A DNA stretch of 64,000 nt, from NCBI RefSeq assembly GCF_030867095.1, contig NC_081831.1:19134001-19198000 (forward strand). Direction: 5' to 3'. How positions within the stretch are numbered: the stretch's first letter is position 1; every line of letters starts with the position of its first letter. The stretch comes from Alligator mississippiensis. Lineage: Eukaryota > Chordata > Crocodylia > Alligatoridae. This document shows, piece after piece, positions 34,744 to 44,272 of the stretch. Under the pieces are notes generated by a model that did not search any database, was not told where the DNA came from, and saw only the letters and a list, made by a program, of their open reading frames with translations. Position numbers and translations under genes: made by a program.

Positions 34744-34957
34744 AAGGACTCTGGGTAGCGGGTCCTTGGGACTCAGGACTAGTGAGGAGATCACTAGTGT
34801 AAGACTGCCATCAAGTTTTATGGTTTCTGTATGTTATTGTCTTAACTTGTCCCATGTTCCAGGTTTTTCCCTTTTCCTTCTTCTGGCATCCCGTGGGATC
34901 CCCCTGGCCCAACACGCCCGGACCCACGGCCCTGAGAGGCCCCGTGTCCGAGCTTGT
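34744..34957 (+). other. Short 3' untranslated region of the LTR element
   Basis: About 210 bp between the RNase H stop and the polypurine tract. No env-like or other frame that I recognise. Confidence 0.6.
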
Positions 34958-34974
34958 AAAGGAGGGGGGTGAAG
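34958..34974 (+). promoter_or_regulatory. Polypurine tract
   Basis: AAAGGAGGGGGGTGAAG (one T) abuts the first base of the 3' LTR. This is where plus-strand priming occurs in LTR elements. Confidence 0.9.
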
Positions 34975-35947
34975 TGTGGCAGAAATGCCACCGTCGGTGC
35001 CCCTCTCCAGAGATCTGTCTCCACCAGCCTGGGAGGCGGGTGTTGAATCCCTCAGAGCGGGAATCTCCCACCTGGTCTGCATGACAAAGGCCTGGCACCT
35101 GGGAGGCGGATGCTCTGGTCACCTGGGCAAGGGGGGGAAAGACCCGGCCCTGCGCGCGGGCCCAGGTAGCCAGGGATGCTTGAGAGATTGGTCGGCTTGT
35201 GGCCAGTATTGGCGGCTTCGATTGGACCGGGCTGCTGAGGTCAGAGAGGTTATTTAAGGGCCCGGTCCAAGAAGAAGGCAGCCATTAGCCATGCGGTCAT
35301 GCAGGTGAATCTGAACCTGGTTCTCTCCTCATCACCGCATGCTCCAAGAGTGCCCTGCCTCCAGAGGAAACAACCACCACCTCTGGATGATGCGAGTGAG
35401 TAAGCTACTCGAGATCCGATTAGATATTTAGCTTCAGTAACTCAGATGCGTGTTTAAACGGCTACCTCAGCCACCCTGGTTTGCTCTATGGGATTCCTTT
35501 GATGTTCCTGTAAGATTTCTATGATATTGCTCTACCTTTTACCCTGTTTCCGCCCTACCCCCTGTAATCAATAAAGTTGTCCTTTGTGACCGGTGTGGGA
35601 GATTTATTGAGGGGTGGGTCTAAATTATGCCAAGGAGGCCCCTTAGGTCTGTGGACTAAGGGAGACTTTCCTAATAAGCCCCTGACTTGGGGAAGTCCCC
35701 CAAGTGCTTGTATTGGGTCTAGGACCCATTGGACGATCAGGCCTGCATTCTCCAAGGCGCACAGAGCCAGAAGTGAGTCCAGAGCCTTGGATGGTGGCAG
35801 CGGGAACCCCAGGCTAGCGGGTGTGCTCCAGGGAAGGGGTCGGCCAGACGGGAGGCACCCTAAGGGAGGCACTCAGAGCCTGAAAGGTGGTCGAGCGCAG
35901 GGAGGTGGGCTGCTCAACGCAGGAGCGCCCCCTACTGGCCTGCCACA
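34975..35947 (+). repeat. 3' LTR
   Basis: It begins TGTGGCAG and ends CTGCCACA, an inverted terminal pair. It matches the 5' LTR along its whole length with one 1-nt indel near 35862 and about 17 differences counted by eye. AATAAA is at 35570-35575. Confidence 0.95.
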
Positions 35948-35967
35948 ACTGCCACTGAGGTGAGAAT

Positions 35968-36530
35968 AACACAATCATAGAAAAGTAGGGCTGAAAGAGT
36001 CCTCCAAAGTTCATTCTATCCAAACCCCTGCTTAAGACAGGATCAACCCTGTCCTAACCATCCCATACTAGTCCCTTTCTAACCAATTCCTAAAACTACA
36101 CAGTCAACTCTGATGCATGACTACAAGGCATATTGCCCAAAGACAGTAAAAATACCCTACACTGGAAAAGGGAAAGTAGGGGGATGAGGGCTGCCAATGT
36201 CCTGCTGCTGCAAGTGTTGTTAAAATGCACTTGAGAGATCTAAGATAAAGGTCACATCCCAAGCTACAGAGGAAGGCAAAACCCCTTGGAGTCCATATCA
36301 ATTTGACCATGGGGTAAAATCCCTTTCTGAGCTCAAATGTAGTGATTGGTCTGACCCTGAGTGGAGGGGCAAGACCCTCCAACCTGGAACCTTCAGGGTT
36401 TAGTCCCAGCAGGATCATGGCTACACCCCAGTCAAAATCCCCAGCCTTGGCTCCAGCCACCACCCACGGCATCTGAGGCAGGTAAACAAACTAATAAAAC
36501 CCCCCTGACACCTGTAGCAACAGGAAGAAA
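35968..36530 (-). mobile_element. CR1 3' UTR, long-UTR subfamily
   Basis: The minus strand ends in CTACTTTTCTATGATTGTG (35968 side) after a GGTTTGGATAGAATGAACTT segment typical of CR1 tails. The upstream part, up to about 36530, matches the + strand at 43795-44140 when reversed (TCTTGCCCCTC, GGTCAGACCAATCAC, GGGGTTTTGCCTTCCTCTGTAG). Both copies therefore share a long UTR. It is non-coding. Confidence 0.75.
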
Positions 36531-36609
36531 AAAATTCCTTCCTGGCCCATTGTGGCAACCAGGAAAGCACAGGAAAAACCAAACACCCTCCATTCTGCTC
36601 TGCAGATTG

Positions 36610-37230
36610 CAAATTTAGGATGCAAAATGAGGATGCTAGATTTCAAAAAGATGGATTTCATCTGACTCAAGGAGTTAATAGACTTGGTGTCATGGGAGGA
36701 TAGATTGAAGGATAAAGGCATCTAGGAGGGCTGGGTACTTCTAAAGGACACAGTATTGGAAGTTCAATAAGGAACTGTCCTGACATGATGGAAGCGCAAG
36801 AAGAATGGCAAGAGACCAATGTGGCTGCACAAAGAGCTTCTAAAATTCATCAAATGCAAAAGGAAAGCATACAGGTAATGAAAGAATGGGTAGGTCATTA
36901 AGGAAGCATACCAGGAAATAGCAAGAACCTGCAGGGATAAAATCAGGAAGGCAAAGAGAAAGAATGAGCTGAACCTGGCAAAGGAGGTTAAGGACAATAA
37001 GAAGTTTTGTAAGTGTGTCAGCCAGAAAAGAAGAACCAGGTGAGCTGCAGATCCTCTGTTAACAAGCCAGGAGAAACTCCTAACCAAAGATACAGAGAAG
37101 ATGGAGCTACCCAACAGCTACTTTACCTTAGTCTTCACAAAAAAATTAAGCTGTCTAACAGGGATTATCTGGATAAGGAAGGGGGAAAGCTAAGGAAGGA
37201 GATAACAAAAGGGACTGTCAAAGAGTAATG
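36610..37230 (+). mobile_element. CR1 ORF2 connector fragment
   Basis: The + strand encodes PMWLHKELLKFIKCKRKAYR with stops further on. This corresponds to the PPWLSRDLADLLRLKRKAYK connector of the CR1 at 31.8 kb. The homology continues as KANLL/YFT-like codons near 37100-37140. Several stops and shifts; it lies in opposite orientation to the adjacent UTR. Confidence 0.7.
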
Positions 37231-37785
37231 GTACTTTACACTACCCTTATGTAGCTGCCGAGTAGCTAGATACAATGTGGTCTTTCATTCAGAGCCTCAT
37301 ATACTACATATAATAACTGGAGCTGGTCAAAGTATTTTCAGTGGAATCACTGAAAAATAAAACATATTTTCCAGGAGTGCATCAATTGTGACAACATTTT
37401 CAGTGGGAAAGAGTTGAAACATTCCATATTAACTACAACTTTTAGATTAATTTTGCTTTTTTTTTTCAATATATTGCTTTTTACATGTTTGAGTCAATGT
37501 TTCCCAGTCAAAACCTGAAGGAATTCCATTTCTGTGAAGACTATTGATTTATTTTGTTCCAATTCAGATTTTACCATCAGCTCTAGCATAGCCTGCAGTG
37601 TTCAGACCCTTTATTTTAAAGCTCTTTTTAAGCATCTATCACTCAGAATTCCCCTTGCTCTAACAACTCAGGCATAACCTTGATCCCCACCAAAAGTTAG
37701 ATATGGAGTTTTGCCATTCATATCAAGTAGACCAGCACTGGGCTCTCAGTCAAGCAGCTTCCCTTATGATATCCTAGGTCACCCA
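37231..37785. other. No recognisable feature
   Basis: AT-rich sequence between LINE fragments. Confidence 0.3.
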
Positions 37786-37799
37786 TCATACATTCAGGA

Positions 37800-38052
37800 A
37801 CTGGAGTCTGATGCAGACTAGTGACCACCTGTGCCGACTTTGCAGGAAGCTGTCCAAGACCTGGCAAGATGCTGGCTGTGGGTGACTGTGTATTGAACTA
37901 ACCCAGCACAAGTCAGGAGAGTAGTCACGGTTCCATCTGGAAGAATGGATCGTGCCATGGTGCTTGGGGTCATGAATAAGAACAATATCATTTTGTGAAG
38001 CCAACTTTACAAGTTGTTCACCATTGACATCTACATCTGTGTAGCCCCAATC
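37800..38052 (-). pseudogene. Non-CR1 LINE endonuclease fragment
   Basis: The minus-strand translation contains WGYTDVDVNGEQLVKLASQN, LIHDPKHHGTIHSSRWNRDY and SPDLCWVSS. This is the C-terminal half of an AP-like endonuclease of a non-LTR element (the WGY...D.NGE..V and RWNRDYSPD blocks). It is not CR1-like. The same LINE family probably supplies 38590-39083. The family name is unknown to me. Confidence 0.65.
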
Positions 38053-38103
38053 TATGTGGAAAACAGTGGACATAATATAGGGGAAAGCAATGGATGAAAT
38101 ACA

Positions 38104-38555
38104 GGGGAAAGCAGTGGACGCTTTGACTTTTGCAAGACATTTCATACCGTCTCCTACAGCATTCTTGCAAGAAAGCTGAGGCAATATGGGTTAGAGGAAT
38201 GGACTGTAAGGTGGATATAAGTAAGAGTTGAATGAATGGACTGTAAGGTGGATAGAAGTAAGAGCTGAATGAATGGACTGTAAGGGGGATAGAAAGAGAA
38301 CTGGATTGTTGGGCCCAATCCTCCAATTTGTCTAGGTCACTGTGAACCTTAGCCCTACCCTCCAGCATAGTAATCAATGGGTTAATGTCTAGTTGGCAGC
38401 CGGTATCAAGTGGAGTGCCCCAGGGGGCAGTTCTGGGGCTGGTTTTGTTCAATTAATATCTTTATTAAAAATATGGAAGATGGGATGGATTGCACCCTCA
38501 GCAAGTCTGCAGATGACACCAACCTGGGGGGTATAGTAAATCTATTGCTACCTAC
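38104..38555 (+). mobile_element. CR1 RT fragment with internal inverted segment
   Basis: The + strand encodes FCKTFHTVSYSILARKLRQY and EWTVRWI (38118-38217). After a 37-bp tandem array it continues with [16 protein letters not shown]-like codons and a SADDTNLGGI-type catalytic block (38390-38540). Between them, 38312-38371 matches CR1 in the opposite orientation ([19 protein letters not shown] on the minus strand), so the copy is rearranged. Confidence 0.75.
38197..38307. repeat. 37-bp tandem repeat, three copies
   Basis: GAATGGACTGTAAGG begins at 38197, 38234 and 38271. The unit derives from the CR1 RT segment encoding EWTVRWI, amplified inside the element. Confidence 0.85.
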
Positions 38556-38589
38556 TCTACTATGAATCCAGTCCATGGTAGCAACATTT

Positions 38590-39083
38590 TCCTCCATCAT
38601 ATCTTACAGGAAGTTGCAACTAGCAACCTACTGGAGCAGATTTATGCCAATCCAAGCCTGCTGCTGTGTAACAGTCTCTTAAATCCACCTGCTGCATGCC
38701 TACCATCACAATACCCGCTGTGGCCCAAACTGCTGCACCAGGACTGCACGGCAGAGACCCTCTGATGTGAGAAATGGAAGTCAACATCACAACCAGACAA
38801 GTTCCTTATCATAGATCTTACAGTCTGCCCATGTGGCTTCAACCTGCCACACTGTCAGTGGGCCTTGCTGAATAGATTCTGGACTGGGCAAGGTCTGTGC
38901 ACCACCAACCTCCACTGTTGGGGTCCCCACAACACCCCAGATTGCAGCTGTGGCAAAACACAAACCATGTTGCATATTGTTGATGGCTGCCTGCTAATTA
39001 AGTTCAGCGGTGGACTACAGGAATTACTCATGGCCACTGAGGACACTATTGTGTGGCTTGGCAATTATGCATATTCTAACTGA
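38590..39083 (+). pseudogene. Non-CR1 LINE ORF2 C-terminus with zinc-finger-like end
   Basis: One frame broken by TGA at 38763-38765. It shows LPSQYPLWPKLLHQD, then QWALLNRFWTGQGLCTTNL, a Cys/His cluster (CWGPHNTPDCSCGKTQTMLH) and a GGLQELLMATEDTIVWL end, then a stop at 39081. I recognise this as the C-terminal region of a widespread non-LTR retrotransposon type with a CxC...H...C finger, distinct from CR1. The family name is uncertain. Confidence 0.7.
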
Positions 39084-40227
39084 CCCAGTAGACAAGTCTA
39101 AAGAAACAAGCAATACAGAGGAAAAGGGAATCAAGCTAAGCAGTTCGATGAGAAACTATTCCAAATGCTACTGTAGTAGGTGTCATGGAAAGAACAAAGC
39201 AGAGCTCATTATACTGTAGCCAGAGATTTTCACAAAATACAATCAGCACTATCACCCAGGATACTGTGAGACTGATGGGACAGTAAAGTTCTTAAGAAAC
39301 AGAGGAGAGAGAAAGAAAGGCAGCTGGCTAGACAAACTGTCAATGAAATAGGAAGGTAGGCATAGGGGTTCTCATCCATAGAAAAAATTCTCTCTTTTAG
39401 GAAAATTTCTATAAAACCACAGGTTTCTTTCCAGGCAAACTTGTAGGAATATTAAAAGAGGGTCATTCTCTGTGGATGAAGAAAAGGATGGATGCTATGA
39501 GAAGGTCTCTTGATTTTTCTTTTTCTCATTGAAAATAAATCTTTGGTTTTTAAGCTTGTATTAGCTGGTTCTTACATTTGTGTTTTGCAAACAATATTTT
39601 TGTGCCCTGCTGTGGGGAAAGCTACAGGGAAATGCCTGTGAAAACTCATGACTCTTTGAACTAGCTGGTCTCTAATGTGCTACCCTGCACTACCTTCTGC
39701 TATGAGGACATAATTGGCAGCCTGTATTTAAGAGCAAGTCCTACTGATTTCACTGTGTCACTACAAGTTCTGGATTAAATTAAATAAAATTCACACTGGG
39801 CCAGACTTTTAAAGGCGCATCAGTTTAGCACTTTCACCAGAGCCAACACAGTTAAGTGGAGACCAGGAGTTGGCCAAATGACTTTTGCATGGCAGCAGTG
39901 CTTAGAAGCTTCACCTGGGACTAGGGCTCCATTGTGCGGGTTTCTATAAAAGCACCATGCCCATGACTTCACTATAAGAAAATGTGTGCTTTTGGGATAG
40001 CCAAGCTAATTCAAGGTAAAATCTTTATGAAAAAATAAGGCAGTCTTCAGTTTTTAAAACCTTAGTAGGTAAAGAAAAACATTAAGCTCCCCCCTAGCCA
40101 TTATCTTTTTAGGAAAAAGGTGCATTTTTACCATATGTTAGCTACTGAGCAGTAAATAGCACTCGGTAAAATACCAGCATATACAAGGCAGTTGTGTCTC
40201 CATGTGCTAGCAGGAATTAGGTAAACA
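39084..40227. other. No recognisable gene
   Basis: AT-rich sequence; its first part may include the 3' UTR of the LINE that ends at 39083. No other feature seen. Confidence 0.3.
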
Positions 40228-40230
40228 TAA

Positions 40231-41042
40231 GCTAGGGACAGACATTACATATAAACCAGTTTAAGTGATCAGAAACTGGTTTAAACTGGTAACAGAAGAG
40301 AAGCTCACTGCACACAAACCAGTTTCAAAATGGTTGAAACTGGTTTAAGATAAACCTGGTTGAATGTAGCATCAGACTTAACTGATTTGGGTCAAACAAA
40401 TTTATGAAACTTCTGGCCCAGACCCCTTTCTGATTCAAGTTAAATCACAGTCCCCCAGCATCCCAGCATGCTTTCCAGCCCTGGGCTGGGCTATGCTATC
40501 TGCTCCAGAGAGTTGGGCTGGGCCTGTCCCTCCACTCCCTGGCTGGAGCAGGGAGGGCTGGTTGACAAGGGGGTGGGGTGGGGTGCAGGGGAACCCTGGC
40601 TGGGGATGTAGCTCAGTCTGCAGTGGAGCAGCAGTGCTCTCCCCAGGCAAACCCCAGCTGGGGTCTGGGGCCAGGAGGGGGTTTAAATACCCCTTCCCCT
40701 GCTCAAACTTACTGCTGGCTGCAACTGGGGACTACAAATTCCAGAGGCTCCTGGAAGCAGGAAGATGAAGTGATGAGCATTTCTGCAGAGTTGTGCTGCT
40801 GTAATTCTGGACTACAAATATAAGAGACCTCCGGGGCAGCAGGAAGAGAAAGTGAATACAGCCAGAAAGCCATGCTCTAGCAACCCCCAGCTTCTGGCCG
40901 GAGCCACTGCAGGCATGTGGCTGCATTTCCTGAGTCAAAGGTAAATGACTGTTCACTTCTGTTTCAATTTAATCTGTGCAGTTTACACTAACCTGCAAAG
41001 ACTAAATCAATTCAACCTCAGGCTTTTTGACTGCCTCTTAGC
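40231..41042. mobile_element. PIF/Harbinger-like non-autonomous element, 812 bp, TSD TAA
   Basis: Termini are GCTAGGGACAGACATTAC and, inverted, GCTAAGAGGCAGTCAAAA. TAA flanks both sides (40228-40230 and 41043-41045), the preferred Harbinger target. ACCAGTTTAA/TTAAACTGGT words form inverted repeats near the left end. The GC-rich centre (40.49-40.72 kb) has overlapping frames on both strands that I do not regard as genes. Confidence 0.6.
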
Positions 41043-41077
41043 TAAGGTGTGGAACTCAAGTCCTGTAGTCTGTAGAA

Positions 41078-41459
41078 CAGTGGTTTTCAACTGTTTTTCA
41101 TTTGCAGACCCCTAAAAAATTTTGAACGGCAGTGTGGATCTCTGGAAATTTCAAATGGAGGTGCGGAGCCCTTTGAATTGTAAGTGTTGGTACTCACATA
41201 CTTTTGATTGATCACAGACATTTTTCATGGATTGCTTAGACCAGCGGTTTCCAATCTGTGGCATGCATACCACCAGTGGTATGCAGACAACCTGTCAGTG
41301 GTATGCGTTAAGAGATTTTTTATAATTACTTTATATGACAAAATTTATTAGTGGTATTTAAGGTTGTATTGTTTTAAAGTGGTGGTGAACAATCTGTCAG
41401 AGTTTGGGAACAGCTGCTTTAGACATAGGGGTCCACAGACCAAAGGTTTAAAACCACTG
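41078..41459. mobile_element. hAT-like element (outer) carrying a nested hAT
   Basis: It starts CAGTGGTTTTCAACTG and ends AAAGGTTTAAAACCACTG. Flanks CTGTAGAA (41070-41077) and CTCTAAAA (41460-41467) differ at two of eight bases. The element is interrupted by another hAT at 41242-41416. Without that insert and its extra TSD copy it is about 199 bp. Confidence 0.8.
41242..41416. mobile_element. hAT-like element (inner), 175 bp
   Basis: It starts CAGCGGTTTCCAATC and ends AGTTTGGGAACAGCTG. Flanks GCTTAGAC (41234-41241) and CTTTAGAC (41417-41424) are an 8-bp duplication with one mismatch. Its insertion site lies inside the outer hAT, so it is the younger of the two. Confidence 0.85.
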
Positions 41460-41467
41460 CTCTAAAA

Positions 41468-43029
41468 TAAATGATGGCCTGGATTTTCACAGATCATGAT
41501 GAAAACCCGTGGTTTTGAATGCAGACACTAAGATGCCTGTTGAACAGGTTACTGGAATTAACCACTTATATTTAGCTGCTGATATACTGAAATAGCACAC
41601 CTTTTGCACAGTTTGTCTATCTCCTCAAACTTTTCTTTTCTAATGTCAGATTGACATGGAACTACTTCTGTTCTACAGGAGTTTTTTCCTACTGTTGCTA
41701 TTGTTCATGCACAATACAGCCCATCTTAGAATTTAGTCTGAAGCAGAACATACCTGGGTTGGGAATGTGTGGATGGCCAGTGCCCCAATATTCATTAGCA
41801 TCTGAAAGAGAGCTATGTGTGCAGAACAACAGGCAATTATCCTATTGAAAAACTGCTAAGTGGTGTTAATTGCTGGCCATAGACCAGGGGCCCTCACAAA
41901 ATTAACCATGCTGACGAATGGAATAAAATATAGTGGATGGCAGAGAAACAAAACCAACAAGGATTCTGTCTGTCTGAAATCAGAATAGATGATTTTTCTC
42001 CTTATTCTCCGTTAAGTGTCTTGAACCTTGAAAAAAATATTGTCCAGCTTATGATGATCTAGTAAAGTTAAATTTTGTTCCAATGGACCAGATACACAAC
42101 TTCTGTCCAAGAAAGAAATTGGACATGCGTTATATATATTTATTCAGAGGTCAAAATAACAGCTGTCTTGTCCTCAGTGTGTCACTCACAGTGCACATGT
42201 ACTTCATTATATGATACCATTATAAATAAATCTCTGACAAAACCATGAAGGATGACATTTTCATTTCTCTAGCTGGCAGTGGAGTTATATTTATTTGTGG
42301 TGTTCCTTCAATATTATAAATACTGTTAAAAGGGCAACATGACCAAAGAAGGGATATATTGATTCATGTTAAATTTGAGACATACAAAGTTATGAGTCAA
42401 ACCTGTTTATTTTAATAGAAATCTAGCAGTAGGCAAAAATATCATGCAGGGGCTTCCCTGTACATCATTTTTGGGGAGAACATAGCAAGGTCATATCTGA
42501 CAAGATACTACAATTTCATGGAAAACTATTTCTGATGGCCTTCAGCTTTTAAAAAATAAGAGGGTTTCAAAGCTCACTATTTTCACATGCCATTGATTCA
42601 CTTCTTTCTGAAGTGCAAGCCATTGACCTTAAAAAATGTTCCATCACCTTTTACTGCTGAGGTCAAGGTGTTCCAAGGACATTTACTCTTCTTTGTTGGC
42701 CACCAATAGATTAAAAAAACCACACATTCCCTTATCCTTAGGGATGCCTTCACAATTTTCAAATATATTTTTAAAGTGGAGTTCAGACTAAATCTTTGGA
42801 TCCAAACACCCAACAATTATGAGTATTCTTATTGCAGGGCTTGTGTTTGTAGCTCTAGATAAAATCAATGCATTTGGGGGCAGTTCTTCAGCTCTCCTTC
42901 CATGCATCTGGAGCAAATCAGAATGCTGTTGTAGAACAAATTAAATCAGTCTCACGCCAAACCCTGTGCCCATGTACACATTCCATAGAAGTCCCTGCTT
43001 GGTACTGTAACAACATGCTAATTTCCCTC
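41468..43029. other. No recognisable gene
   Basis: About 1.6 kb of AT-rich unassigned sequence. Confidence 0.3.
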
Positions 43030-43264
43030 AGGGAAAGCTAGCAGAGAGAGTCTGGTTCCACAAAACTAGAGGCTGTCGAGAGGAGGGCACAGATGAGTGT
43101 TTCAAAATTGCAGCAGAGTAGGTATAGACTGGATATCAGGAAGAACTTCTTCAGAGTTAGAACAGTGAAGCAGTGGAGCAGACTGCCTAGGGAAGCTGTG
43201 GAATCCCCGTCATTGGAGGTGTTCAAAAAGAGGTTAGATAAGCATTGGTCAGGGATGATCTAGG
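43030..43264 (+). mobile_element. CR1 ORF2 3'-end fragment
   Basis: Encodes the CR1 C-terminus RLDIRKNFFRVRTVKQWSRLP followed by an EVFKKRLD-type end (about 43128-43250), then GGTCAGGGATGATCTAG. The sequence is cut at about 43264, where CAGTGGTGCTTAAATTTTTGGC begins. That is probably a hAT-like insertion into the CR1 tail. Confidence 0.85.
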
Positions 43265-43794
43265 ACAGTGGTGCTTAAATTTTTGGCTCTGTGGGTGGTG
43301 CAGGGCCAGTGCTTGGGCTGGATTAGGTCTGTGTACCAGGTTTTGGCCCACACACCCAGATTGGCTTTGCATCAATTCCATCTGGCCCTGTGGGTCAGGA
43401 TCAGGCCTCGAGGCCCTGCACTACTGCTCAGTCTTTTGTCCTAGGAATGGACCTGGAACCCCATGCTACCTCTATCTGGCACTGTAGGCCAGGATCAGTC
43501 CTACACAGCCCTGCTTGCCTGATCCAATGCACAGGACCAGTCTTTCGGGGTCCCCATGAACCCATGGGGAGCTCCCAGGCCCGATGGCATGGAGATGAGG
43601 CTGGATGTGGGCCGTGGGGCAGGGGTTGGGCATACCCAATCTAGGAGTGACTATGCCTATGCTTTACTATGTGTATTTCCCATGTTTCTTTGCTTTGCTG
43701 GCTGCTGCATGGGGCCAGAAAAGAATTTTTCCTCCCCACTCCTGTTGCTGCACATCAGGCTCCCCCCTCCTCCCTCAGACCCATAGGTTGTTGG
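43265..43794. mobile_element. Possible hAT-like insertion, right end unresolved
   Basis: It starts CAGTGGTGCTTAAATTTTTGGCTCTGTGGG, a hAT-style terminus. The interior repeats CCCTGTGGGTCAGGATCAGGCC-type words. I could not find the matching right end or duplication, so class and length are uncertain. Confidence 0.4.
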
Positions 43795-44272
43795 TTGTAG
43801 GCAAGGTTGGGGATGTGACTAGGGGTCTGCCACTACTCCTACTGGGACTAAAATCCACAGGTTCCTGGCTAGAGGATCTTGCCCCTCTACTCACAGTCAG
43901 ACCAATCACCACATTTGGGATCCAGAAGACATTTTAACCCCATGATCAGGCTGATATGGACTGCAGGGGTTTTTGCCTTCCTCTGTAGTGCGTCTTCCCC
44001 TACAGCAGGGGATCCTCTTTCTTTGATCTCTCAGGCATACTTTAACAACCCTTGCAGTTGGCCACTATTGTCCCCCTGCTTTACCTGTGGCAGGTTAGGG
44101 TGCTATGCTTTATGGTTGTGTGACATACCTGTGTAGTTTTAGTAATGGGTTAGACAAGGATTTGCTTGGGATGGTTTGGATAGGGATGATCTCTGCCTGA
44201 GGCATGGGATTGGACTAGATGGCTTCCTGAGGCCCCATCTAGTCCTACTTTTCTATGATTCTAAGATTAAAA
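43795..44272 (+). mobile_element. CR1 3' UTR, long-UTR subfamily
   Basis: Matches 35968-36530 in reverse orientation. It ends with GGGATTGGACTAGATGGCTTCCTGAGG...CTACTTTTCTATGATTCTAAG, a typical CR1 3' end. Confidence 0.8.

Larger units (their letters stand above)
26881..35947 (+). mobile_element. Gmr1-like Ty3/gypsy LTR retrotransposon, 9.07 kb, defective
   Basis: Two LTRs of 972 and 973 bp bound a primer site, gag, protease, integrase, RT and RNase H, and a polypurine tract. Integrase lies upstream of RT, the reverse of ordinary Ty3/gypsy. Goodwin and Poulter described this order for deuterostome Gmr1-like elements. Flanking CCTGC (26876-26880) and ACTGC (35948-35952) fit a 5-bp target duplication with one change. 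In-frame stops, a frameshift and a 2-kb CR1 insertion in RT make it non-functional. Without the CR1 the element is about 7.04 kb. Confidence 0.95.

Noticed and set aside
34744-34957. A possible env-like gene after RNase H
   Set aside because: Only about 210 bp lie between the RNase H stop and the polypurine tract, too short, with no signal peptide or membrane segment.
40600-40680. A tRNA-like phrase GGGGATGTAGCTCAGTCTGCAGTGGAGCAG
   Set aside because: It has an A-box-like start, but I could not find the anticodon or T-arm stems and no B box at the right distance. It also lies inside a Harbinger-like element.
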